Below the pieces are notes generated by a model. The model made no database searches and was not told the origin of the DNA. It worked only from the letters and a program-made list of their open reading frames with translations. A DNA stretch of 33,444 nucleotides from Gallionellaceae bacterium (GTDB lineage Bacteria > Pseudomonadota > Gammaproteobacteria > Burkholderiales > Gallionellaceae): NCBI GenBank assembly GCA_021731185.1, contig JAKFXW010000034.1, positions 1-33,444 of the forward strand. Direction: 5' to 3'. The position numbers and the translations under genes were made by a program. Of the stretch, positions 15,871-23,442 are shown piece after piece; the stretch's first letter is position 1, and each line of letters begins with the position of its first letter.

Positions 15871-16821
15871 TTATGCCGATGTTTTCAACGCTATCGCATA
15901 GCCAAAATGTTTTTTAAACAACGCAGCAATTTCATCGCGTGTGAGTATGTGATTTTGTCCCCCACGGCTGGCGATTTTTATGGAGCCGAGTAGCCCGGCG
16001 AGTCGTCCGCTGGTTTCCCAATCCCAGCCTTGTTGTATGCCATGCAGCAGACCTGCGCGGTAGGCATCGCCGCAGCCGGTAGGATCGAGCAATTGTTCAG
16101 CTTTTGGCGTGGGGATAATAATTTCTTTTCCGTCGCTGTAAATGATGGAGCCTTGCGCGCCCAAGGTCACAATAAAAGCGCGGGTTTGCTTGGCTAACGC
16201 TGCAATGGTTTTGCCTGTTTTGTCCTGTAGTAATTTCGCCTCGTAGTCGTTCACGGTAACGTAATCAGCTTGCTGTAGGAAGTGCAACAATTCTGCGCCG
16301 CTGAACATGGGCATTCCTTGACCAGGATCAAATACAAACGGAATCCCTGCTGTATGAAACTCCTGTGCGTGTTGCAACATGCCTGTGCGCCCGTCCGGTG
16401 AGACGATGCCAAGTGTGGCTTGCGGGGCATCCATCACGCTATTTTGTTCGGAATAGAACATCGCGCCCGGATGAAATGCGGTGATCTGATTGTCATCCAG
16501 ATCAGTGGTGATGAAGGCTTGCCCAGTAAAGCTATTTGTTATGGTGCGTATATATTTTTGTGAGATGCCTAACCTGTTCAGGCGCGCAGCATATGGGGCA
16601 AAATCATGTCCCACAGTAGCCATGATAAGTGGCTGTCCACCTAAGAGATGCAGATTGTAAGCAATGTTCCCCGCACAGCCGCCAAATTCACGGCGCATTT
16701 CTGGAACAAGGAACGCGACATTCAGTATGTGTATTTGCTCCGGCAGAATATGTTTTTTGAATTGATCGGGAAACACCATGATGGTGTCGTAAGCCAGGGA
16801 ACCGCAAATAAGAGTGTGCAT
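15871..16821 (-). CDS. PfkB/ribokinase-family sugar or nucleoside kinase
   Basis: A 316-residue PfkB-family kinase; related betaproteobacterial proteins are usually called adenosine kinase or carbohydrate kinase. Visible are the N-terminal GSLAYDTIM, the substrate-side motif GGCAGNIAYNLHLLGG (47-62), NDYEAKLL (191-198) and the ATP/anion-hole motif DPTGCGDAYRAG (246-257), with catalytic base Asp252. The motif has Tyr where many members have Phe. The ATG at 16821 is followed 98 bases later on the same strand by the bioA stop side, so bioA lies upstream and the two may be cotranscribed. The substrate cannot be fixed from sequence alone. Confidence 0.88.
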   Translation of the reverse strand: MHTLICGSLAYDTIMVFPDQFKKHILPEQIHILNVAFLVPEMRREFGGCAGNIAYNLHLLGGQPLIMATVGHDFAPYAARLNRLGISQKYIRTITNSFTGQAFITTDLDDNQITAFHPGAMFYSEQNSVMDAPQATLGIVSPDGRTGMLQHAQEFHTAGIPFVFDPGQGMPMFSGAELLHFLQQADYVTVNDYEAKLLQDKTGKTIAALAKQTRAFIVTLGAQGSIIYSDGKEIIIPTPKAEQLLDPTGCGDAYRAGLLHGIQQGWDWETSGRLAGLLGSIKIASRGGQNHILTRDEIAALFKKHFGYAIALKTSA

Positions 16822-16919
16822 AGGTTATTTCAAATTCAGATAAGAACGATCATTGCGTACCCGTAAATACTACAAGAGCGTTCTCTATAATTGTAAGAAT
16901 GAGTGATAGTTTCACTTTG

Positions 16920-18269
16920 TTAGTTCGTCAGGCGGTCAATGACAATCAGAGTACGTGTAATCAGCTCATCCATTTCAGCTTCGCTGATGATGTACGGTGG
17001 GATGAAGTATAAAGTATTACCTATCGGGCGCAACAGTAGCTGCTGTTCCAGTGCCAGTGCAAAGCAGCGTTGAGCAAAGTTAGGCTTTGTTTGTTCAACT
17101 TCAAACGCCCAGATCATGCCGATGTTGCGGAAATGTTTAACGTGCGGATGTGCGCGTAAGGGTTGCGCAATGCGATTGAAATAGGCAGCTTTATTTTTAT
17201 TTTCTGCCAGCACATTGTCTTGCTCAAAAATATCCAGCGTGGCCAATGCGGCGCGGCAGGCCAACGGATTGCCTGTGTAGGAATGCGAGTGCAAAAAACC
17301 GCGTGCAATTTCATCCGCATAAAATGCCTGGTAGATTTGACCGCGAGTCATTACAACAGACAGCGGCAAATAGCCACCGGTAATTCCCTTGGACAAGCAC
17401 AGAAAGTCAGGCGTAATGCCGTTCATTTGTCCAATACCAGCCGAGGCTTGCTCACACGCAAACATCGTCCCCGTGCGCCCCATTCCCACCGCAATTTCAT
17501 CGGCAATTAAATGCACGTTAAATTGGTCGCATAATGCACGCGCACGCGCCAGATACACCGGGTGATACATGGCCATGCCAGCCGCACCTTGCACCAGTGG
17601 CTCAATAATAAAGGCGGCAATATTTTGATGATGCTGTTGCAAATAATCTTCAAGCTGCACGGCGCAGCGCAAGGCGTAGTCATGCGAACTTTCTCCAGCT
17701 TCAGCTAGACGACTATCCGGACTGGGCACGGTGGCGTGCTGCTTGAGCAGCGCGCCGTAAGCATCTTTAAATAAGGCAACATCGGTGACCGAGAGCGCGC
17801 CCAGCGTCTCGCCGTGATAACTGTTTTGCAGGCTGATAAAATTAGTTTTGTCGGGATAACCACAATTACGCCAATAGTGAGCACTCATTTTTAGTGCGAT
17901 TTCTACAGCGGATGCGCCATCTGAAGCATAAAAGCAATGTCCCAAACCCGTCGGCGCAAGTTTCGCCAAGCGTTCTGAAAGCGTGATCACAGGCTCATGC
18001 GTGAAGCCCGCCAGCATGACGTGTTCGAGTTGACCCAGTTGTTCAACAATGGCGGCATTAATGCGTGGATTGCAATGTCCGAATAGATTCACCCACCACG
18101 AACTCACCGCATCCAGATAGCGCACGCCATTAAAATCAACCAGCCAGGCTCCGTCGCCGCGTTGAATAGGGATGAGCGGCAATGTCTCATGCTGCTTCAT
18201 CTGTGTGCAAGGATGCCAGACCGCTGCACGGGAGCGGTGAAGCAGGTCAAGGTTCGATGTTTTGGTCAT
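16920..18269 (-). CDS. bioA: Adenosylmethionine-8-amino-7-oxononanoate aminotransferase
   Basis: BioA makes 7,8-diaminopelargonate from KAPA with SAM as amino donor, the antepenultimate step of biotin synthesis. It is a class III PLP aminotransferase of 449 residues. The substrate-pocket motif DAVSSWWVNLFGHCNP (53-68), PLP-phosphate contacts in YASDGASAVEIALKM (114-128), the cofactor Asp257 in ADEIAVGMGRTG and the Schiff-base Lys294 in LSKGITGGYLPLS are all present. WW in SSWW is typical of BioA rather than other class III enzymes. No other biotin genes are adjacent. The upstream 756 bases before the divergent cyclase gene must hold its promoter; no BirA operator was recognised. Confidence 0.96.
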   Translation of the reverse strand: MTKTSNLDLLHRSRAAVWHPCTQMKQHETLPLIPIQRGDGAWLVDFNGVRYLDAVSSWWVNLFGHCNPRINAAIVEQLGQLEHVMLAGFTHEPVITLSERLAKLAPTGLGHCFYASDGASAVEIALKMSAHYWRNCGYPDKTNFISLQNSYHGETLGALSVTDVALFKDAYGALLKQHATVPSPDSRLAEAGESSHDYALRCAVQLEDYLQQHHQNIAAFIIEPLVQGAAGMAMYHPVYLARARALCDQFNVHLIADEIAVGMGRTGTMFACEQASAGIGQMNGITPDFLCLSKGITGGYLPLSVVMTRGQIYQAFYADEIARGFLHSHSYTGNPLACRAALATLDIFEQDNVLAENKNKAAYFNRIAQPLRAHPHVKHFRNIGMIWAFEVEQTKPNFAQRCFALALEQQLLLRPIGNTLYFIPPYIISEAEMDELITRTLIVIDRLTN

Positions 18270-18430
18270 GGCTTAAGGGTACTTAAAAAATAAAGGAAAC
18301 AACGGCATATCCGGCTTTGCTTTGCACTAAATCTGCATCTTTAGCGTCATCGGAATACAGCCAGCCGCTAACCGCTAATTCTAGTTTCCGATAAAAAGGA
18401 GCACAAGGCGGCAAGGATGAGGCGACGGTG

Positions 18431-18466
18431 CGTGGTTGTTGCCGATTCATCGGCTTTACAACCACG
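18431..18466. repeat. Strong hairpin upstream of bioA
   Basis: CGTGGTTGT (18431-18439) pairs with ACAACCACG (18458-18466), and GCCGAT (18441-18446) with ATCGGC (18449-18454), leaving a two-base loop and a small internal loop. No T-run follows on either strand, so it is not a standard terminator. Confidence 0.7.
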
Positions 18467-18539
18467 GTCTACCCCTTGCGGGTGAAGACAGTACATTTGA
18501 GTACGGCTATAACCAATGACTTGCCCAGCGTTAACCAGC

Positions 18540-18571
18540 GGCTTATGTCACCGTATTTTGGTGACTTAGCC
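18540..18571. repeat. Hairpin in the bioA-cyclase gap
   Basis: GTCACC (18547-18552) and GGTGAC (18560-18565) pair perfectly around a seven-base loop. The stem extends with mismatches to GGCT and AGCC at the outer ends. Confidence 0.65.
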
Positions 18572-18609
18572 GATTGGCTATGCAAAGCCTTTTGCTGGGT
18601 TATAACCAG

Positions 18610-18642
18610 CCACTTGGTTGTCGTCCTTTGACAACCTAGTGG
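18610..18642. repeat. 13-bp-arm hairpin in the bioA-cyclase gap
   Basis: CCACTTGGTTGTC (18610-18622) and GACAACCTAGTGG (18630-18642) are complementary at 12 of 13 positions around a seven-base loop. The loop length matches that of the hairpin at 18540-18571. Confidence 0.7.
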
Positions 18643-18721
18643 AATGGCTAGTAGTTTCATCAGTCAGATGGCTAGTTGTTTCACTCAGGAGCCGAAGACG
18701 AAGGTAACACAGTGATCGTTT

Positions 18722-18930
18722 TTATCGGGAATTGGTGTAGTCCGTCGATACTTGATCTGGTGTGCCAGTGTCGGTTTCATCAACCAGAAAATTATTTGCA
18801 GGAGGCGGAGTATAGCCCGTTGCTGAAAAACTGAATGCCTGTCCCGCGTGGATAGAACGAATGCATCAGCAGGTATAGTGAAGCTGAATGATTGGTCTTT
18901 CAATGTAGTTTGCATGTCTGCTGGCTCCCG
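18722..18930 (-). pseudogene. Possible decayed fragment of a surface-protein gene
   Basis: On the minus strand one frame reads TTLKDQSFSFTIPADAFV, reminiscent of putative Ig-like/cadherin-like repeat proteins. It then loses coherence, while the next frame continues as HAGQAFSFSATGYTPPPANN and stops at 18724-18722. A single frameshift near 18860 would join them. There is no start or ribosome binding site and no partner fragment. This could be chance; confidence is low. Confidence 0.25.
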
Positions 18931-19025
18931 CGTGAATACCTTCTGGATGGTAACGCATCATGTAATAATTCGTGTACCATAAAGCTGAATTTATAGAAAT
19001 GTCCTTGTCCTTTAGCGGAGAGTAT

Positions 19026-20423
19026 ATGACTGGGCTATCTGGAGTATTGAAAACAGACGCTGACGTAGCAGCCGCGCAGGATAAGCTGCGTAGGAGCTTG
19101 CTAGTGTTCGCCTGCGCACTGATGATCTGCGCAGTCATGCTGTGGCTGGCAATTTATTGGATGATGGGTCTGAAATATTCCGCCAATGTGCCGCTGACCT
19201 ATCAAATCATTTCCGTCACGTCACTGGTGATTTACCTCAAAAACGGCAATTTCGTCATTTTTCGTTTTGTGCAGCTCAGCCTATTTTTGTTCGCACCCTT
19301 TATTATGCAGTGGAGCATTGGTAGCTCGGTCACTTCCAGCGGACTCATGCTGTGGGCGTTGCTGTCCCCGATAGCTGCCATAGTAGTAGCAGGTTGGCGT
19401 GAATCTATTCCGTGGTTTGTGGCTTATATCGTATTAACAATTTTGACTGGGTTTTTTGATTACTTTTTAGGTGTAGGCGAACATGATGGCGTTTCAATGA
19501 AAGCTGTGGGCGTATTTTTTGCGATTAACTTCACGGCGATGTCGTCTATTCTATATATACTGTTGCGCTACTTCGCTTTAGAGACAGAAAAAATAAGACA
19601 GCAACTAAGCCAGCAACATCAACTACTCACGGATGCACAAAATCGATCGGAACGCCTCTTACTCAACGTGCTGCCAGCACACATTGCACTCCGCCTGAAA
19701 GACAAACAGGGCTTGATTGCAGACGCGCATCCTGACGTGACCGTGATGTTTGCCGACATCGTTAATTTTACCCAACTGGCCGAACAATTGCCGCCAGAAC
19801 GCATGGTCGATTTACTTAATACCATATTTTCCTGGCTGGATTCTTTCTCGGGAAAACATGGTCTGGAAAAAATCAAAACCATAGGCGATGCCTACATGGT
19901 GGCGGGCGGTCTTACCAACAGTCCGGATCACGTCAGCAAGGTAGCCGACATGGCGCTGGAAATTCGCAGCTTTATAGCCACCCATCCTGAGCTATCTCGA
20001 TATAACCTCGGCATGCACATCGGCATCGCCACTGGCCCGGTGGTGGCGGGTGTCATCGGCACCAAGCGATTCATTTATGACCTGTGGGGCGATACTGTCA
20101 ACACTGCCAGTCGCCTGACTGCTGATGCAGAGGTGGATCAAATTCTGGTCGACAAAAATACCTATGCGCGCTTGCGTGCGGATTATCAATTTGATCAAGC
20201 CAAGATGACTTATTTAAAAGGCAAAGGTGAAATTGCAGTTTATGGATTACTTAAAAAAGTCAGTGAGCCGCATAAAAAAGCTGTCGCTGCCCCGCAGCAG
20301 CAGAAGGTAAACACTAATAAATTTCCGTCATACGATCCATCAAGTGCGCAACAGTTAATAAAATCAAATCCCAATAAATTATCTGCGTTTGATCCGACAA
20401 GTACGCAGATACTTAAGGATTAA
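19026..20423 (+). CDS. Membrane-bound class III adenylate cyclase
   Basis: Makes cAMP from ATP. The 465-residue protein has an N-terminal membrane part with about six hydrophobic segments (residues 22-185), a coiled-coil linker (188-210) and a class III cyclase domain (about 235-415). Metal-binding Asp244 (MFADIVNFT) and Asp288 (IGDAY), adenine-selecting Lys282 and Asp352 (EKIKTIGD, IYDLWGD), and transition-state Asn359 and Arg363 (VNTASRL) are all present, so it should be active and ATP-specific. I chose the ATG at 19026 because CGGAG lies five bases before it; GTG at 18972 and ATG at 18999 are in frame upstream. The C-terminus has a two-copy repeat. It is convergent with glnE. The membrane part may sense a signal; the ligand is unknown. 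Confidence 0.92.
   Translation: MTGLSGVLKTDADVAAAQDKLRRSLLVFACALMICAVMLWLAIYWMMGLKYSANVPLTYQIISVTSLVIYLKNGNFVIFRFVQLSLFLFAPFIMQWSIGSSVTSSGLMLWALLSPIAAIVVAGWRESIPWFVAYIVLTILTGFFDYFLGVGEHDGVSMKAVGVFFAINFTAMSSILYILLRYFALETEKIRQQLSQQHQLLTDAQNRSERLLLNVLPAHIALRLKDKQGLIADAHPDVTVMFADIVNFTQLAEQLPPERMVDLLNTIFSWLDSFSGKHGLEKIKTIGDAYMVAGGLTNSPDHVSKVADMALEIRSFIATHPELSRYNLGMHIGIATGPVVAGVIGTKRFIYDLWGDTVNTASRLTADAEVDQILVDKNTYARLRADYQFDQAKMTYLKGKGEIAVYGLLKKVSEPHKKAVAAPQQQKVNTNKFPSYDPSSAQQLIKSNPNKLSAFDPTSTQILKD
20316..20423 (+). repeat. Two-copy C-terminal repeat of the adenylate cyclase
   Basis: A 57-base unit (20316-20372, starting NKFPSYDPSSAQQLIKS) is followed by a 51-base unit (20373-20423, NKLSAFDPTSTQILKD) ending at the stop codon. 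The units share NK-(F/L)-x-x-(Y/F)-DP-(S/T)-S-x-Q. They lie after the cyclase domain, at the extreme C-terminus, and look like a short peptide motif. Confidence 0.75.
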
Positions 20424-20467
20424 GGATGCCTTAAAAAAATTAATCTGAAAATTAATTTGGGGGCAAG

Positions 20468-23290
20468 CTACGCACTGGTTTTTTCTTCAAACAACTGTTT
20501 CCACAACTCCAACACTGGCTGTACATCCAGATGCTCTTTGCTGATGCGGCTGACAGGCTCATTATTCAGGCGCATTTTGTGTTGCAGCGCGCGCTCCGCT
20601 CGGTATATGTTGCAAACTGCCTGAACCATATCCTGATTAATTAATTTTAATTCTGCCGCACGATTGAGCAGCGCGATATTGCCGCTATTTTTCGTTAGCT
20701 CGGAATATTGATGTGCGTACGCCAACACTAAAAATTGCACGATGAATTCGATGTCGACCATGCCACCATGGTCATGTTTGATGTCGAACAAATCACTATC
20801 ATTGCGATGTGCATCCAGCATTTTATGGCGCATTTTTATGACCTCTGCGCGCAGGGTATTTATATCGCGTGGCTTGCATAATATCGCGGTACGTATCACT
20901 TCAAATTTCACGCCGATTTGTTCATCGCCCGCACAAAATCTGGCTCGGGTCAGAGCCTGATGTTCCCATACCCAAGCATCCTTGTTCTGGTATTGTTCAA
21001 ATGCTTCAATCGAACTGACCAACAAACCACTGGCTCCATTGGGACGCAAACGCAAGTCCGTTTCATATAATCGTCCCGAGGCGGTGTAGCTGCTCAACAC
21101 TGAATTGATGCGTTGCGCTAAGCGTGCATAGATTTGTGCTGCATCGGGATGGTCGTCTTGATATAGAAAAATAATGTCCAGATCGGCAGCATAGCCCAAT
21201 TCGCGCCCGCCCAGCTTGCCATAGGCGACGATAGAAAATTTCGGTGGGTCAGCTGCCGTGGAACCAGCTGTCATGGACCCAGCTGTCATGGAATGGGTGG
21301 CTGACATATCACGCCAGCAGATTTGTAAAACATGGTGCAGAATTAAATCTGCCAGATCACTTAAATGATCGCTCAGCGTTTCCAGCGTCAGCAAGTTTTG
21401 TATATCCATCGCCAGCAGATGAAAAATCTGGCTGTGTTGAAAGCGCCGCAGCGCATCCATTTGCTGCTCGATGTCGTCAGCATGTTGGGTCAACTCAGCT
21501 TGTAAATCGGCACTTAAGCTGACCCAATCCGGCGCACGATAAATTTCGCGGGCATCTAATAATTCATCCAGCAGCATGGGATGCTGCACTAAATATTCAC
21601 TGGCCCATTCGCTGGCGCTGGCGAGATTTGTGAGTCGCGGCAGCACCTGTGGGTACTCCGCCAGAAAAGACAAATAAGACGCACGGCGGCTGATGTTTTC
21701 CAGCAACTTAAGCACGCGCAGCAGTGCTTGATCGGGGTTGTATTGGGTGGCACACAGCGTAATAAATTGCGGAATTAATTTATCTAGCCGGCGTTGACTG
21801 GGAGCGGGTAACTGGCGGTAGCGCCCGCTCTGACGAATTTGCACGAGCCGTTCTGCCAGTGCAGAAGAATCATCAGCATAGCCAAACTTATCCAGTGCAG
21901 CGGCCACCTCTTGTGCCTGCATATTGGCATGCCATAAATCGCTGCTTGCAATGTCACTGCCTGCAATGTCGCTAGTCAGCTCCTGCTGGGTACTGAAAAT
22001 CAGCGCGAATTGTTCACTGACTAATTGCCGGTGTGTATTTAATTGTGCCAACAGTGCGGCATAATCGGAGTAGCCCATACCGAGTGCGAGAATTTCCTGG
22101 TCGACCGGATTGTCAGGTATATCCTGCGTTTGCTGATCATCCAGATATTGCAAGCGATGTTCCAGATTACGCAAAAACACATAGGCCTGACTCAAGCTAG
22201 CAACGATTTCCGGTGCTAACATACCCTTCTCAGCCAGGCGTTGTAATACTTGCAGCGTGGGGCGTGTACGTAAACCTATATTCTGTCCACCGCGTATAAG
22301 TTGAAAGACTTGTGCGATGAATTCGATTTCTCGTATGCCGCCGGGACCCAGCTTGATATTGTTTTGTCGATCACGCCGCTGCACTTCGCGTTGAATTTGT
22401 ATGTGCAATTTGCGCATGGAATCGAACGCACTGAAGTCCAGATATTTGCGAAAAATAAATGGTTGGGTAAGTTGAGTTAATTCTTGTGTGGTCGTGCTAG
22501 CAATGGGTGAAACCACGCGCGCTTTAATCCAAGCGTAGCGCTCCCATTCACGTCCTTGGGTAACCAGATATTCTTCCAGCGCGGCCAAACTCACTACCAG
22601 TGGGCCGCTGTCGCCATAAGGCCGCAGGCGCATATCCACGCGAAAGACAAAACCCTCAGCAGTTATTTCATCAATCAGATTAATAATGCGTTTGCCTAGC
22701 TTGCTGAAAAATTCGTGGTTGCTGATGGATTGATAGTGGGTAGCAGCGTTGTCCCACAAGGGGACAATGTCATCTGCACCCCCCGTTTGGCCATCTTCAG
22801 GGTAGACAAAAATCAGATCAATATCGGACGAGACATTAAGTTCCTCGCCGCCCAGTTTTCCCATGCCGATGACTAGCAGTGTTTGAATTGCGCCTGTGCT
22901 GGCACTGCGCGGTTGCCCATGTTGTTCAACTAACGACTGCATCACTCGGGTTTGAGACTGCTGTATTACGAGCTCAGCCAGCGCAGTCATAGTGCGCACG
23001 ACTTCTGCTAAATCCGCTTGCCCGCCCAGATCGCGTGTGAGCAGTTGCAGCATGACGCGCTTACGCAGTTGCCGCAGTGCAACAGATAACGAGGCTTCAT
23101 CGCTGATAGGCATGTCAGCCAGCCATTGCCGCATTTGTGCGACAGAGCAGGGTTGCAAGTAGTCGGTACGAAGCGAGGTTAAGAGCACTTCGTTGCTGGC
23201 GAGCAAACGTTGTACATAGCGGCTGCAGTGCAGCGTACGCTGCAAAGCCGCTTCAAAATCAAGTGCAGAAGCGGATGTCTGGGTATTCAT
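20468..23290 (-). CDS. glnE: Glutamine synthetase adenylyltransferase/adenylyl-removing enzyme
   Basis: GlnE adds and removes AMP on glutamine synthetase in response to PII state and glutamine, controlling nitrogen assimilation. The 940-residue protein has two nucleotidyltransferase domains: the N-terminal adenylyl-removing domain with GMGKLGGEELNVSSDIDLIF (metal Asp156/Asp158), and the C-terminal adenylylating domain with YGKLGGRELGYAADLDIIF (around residue 700). Helical PII/GS-binding regions follow each. Three small repeat tracts lie in loops: IVPLWDN from the dispersed palindrome after the first catalytic motif, SDIAG/SDIAS, and MTAGS repeats just before the second domain. It diverges from yhdP across 152 bases and converges on the cyclase gene. 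No frameshift is seen. Confidence 0.96.
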   Translation of the reverse strand: MNTQTSASALDFEAALQRTLHCSRYVQRLLASNEVLLTSLRTDYLQPCSVAQMRQWLADMPISDEASLSVALRQLRKRVMLQLLTRDLGGQADLAEVVRTMTALAELVIQQSQTRVMQSLVEQHGQPRSASTGAIQTLLVIGMGKLGGEELNVSSDIDLIFVYPEDGQTGGADDIVPLWDNAATHYQSISNHEFFSKLGKRIINLIDEITAEGFVFRVDMRLRPYGDSGPLVVSLAALEEYLVTQGREWERYAWIKARVVSPIASTTTQELTQLTQPFIFRKYLDFSAFDSMRKLHIQIQREVQRRDRQNNIKLGPGGIREIEFIAQVFQLIRGGQNIGLRTRPTLQVLQRLAEKGMLAPEIVASLSQAYVFLRNLEHRLQYLDDQQTQDIPDNPVDQEILALGMGYSDYAALLAQLNTHRQLVSEQFALIFSTQQELTSDIAGSDIASSDLWHANMQAQEVAAALDKFGYADDSSALAERLVQIRQSGRYRQLPAPSQRRLDKLIPQFITLCATQYNPDQALLRVLKLLENISRRASYLSFLAEYPQVLPRLTNLASASEWASEYLVQHPMLLDELLDAREIYRAPDWVSLSADLQAELTQHADDIEQQMDALRRFQHSQIFHLLAMDIQNLLTLETLSDHLSDLADLILHHVLQICWRDMSATHSMTAGSMTAGSTAADPPKFSIVAYGKLGGRELGYAADLDIIFLYQDDHPDAAQIYARLAQRINSVLSSYTASGRLYETDLRLRPNGASGLLVSSIEAFEQYQNKDAWVWEHQALTRARFCAGDEQIGVKFEVIRTAILCKPRDINTLRAEVIKMRHKMLDAHRNDSDLFDIKHDHGGMVDIEFIVQFLVLAYAHQYSELTKNSGNIALLNRAAELKLINQDMVQAVCNIYRAERALQHKMRLNNEPVSRISKEHLDVQPVLELWKQLFEEKTSA
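21248..21292 (-). repeat. Three 15-bp tandem units in glnE
   Basis: On the minus strand: TCCATGACAGCTGGG, TCCATGACAGCTGGT and a diverged TCCACGGCAGCTGAC. They encode SMTAG, SMTAG and STAAD in the loop just before the second catalytic domain. Confidence 0.9.
21944..21973 (-). repeat. Two 15-bp tandem units in glnE
   Basis: On the minus strand AGCGACATTGCAGGC is followed by AGTGACATTGCAAGC, encoding SDIAG and SDIAS in an inter-domain loop. They differ at two of 15 bases. Confidence 0.88.
22751..22770 (+). repeat. Dispersed palindromic repeat, copy in glnE
   Basis: GTCCCACAAGGGGACAATGT, identical over 20 bases to the yhdP copy but antisense to glnE, where it is read as IVPLWDN in a loop after the first catalytic motif. 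Confidence 0.9.
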
Positions 23291-23442
23291 AAGAGGTGCT
23301 TCGGGTTAAAATACACGGGGCTGAGTCATTTAAAATTTGGATTCGCTGTGGATTTAGAAATCTGTAAATATGGCTTCATTATAAAAGTGCCCTGTGCGGA
23401 CAGGTTGAATTATTTATTGGGGATGTTTAATTAGCCGCCGCT

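Larger units (their letters stand above)
18270..19025. other. Long hairpin-rich region without an intact gene
   Basis: These 756 bases lie between divergent bioA and the adenylate cyclase gene. Several short frames exist on both strands but none has a credible start and family. From 18431 to 18688 there is a run of strong hairpins and a 24-base imperfect direct repeat (ATGGCTAGTAGTTTCATCAG at 18645-18664; related copy from 18669). From 18720 to 18960 the minus strand resembles a broken coding sequence. Promoters for both flanking genes must be here but were not identified. Confidence 0.5.

Noticed and set aside
18283..18660. Two short minus-strand frames of 60 and 63 codons upstream of bioA
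   Set aside because: They cover the hairpin arms, have no ribosome binding site and no protein-like composition I recognise.
20424..20467. Intrinsic terminator between the cyclase gene and glnE
   Set aside because: AAATTAAT repeats can pair, but the stem is all A-T with no G-C core, too weak to call.
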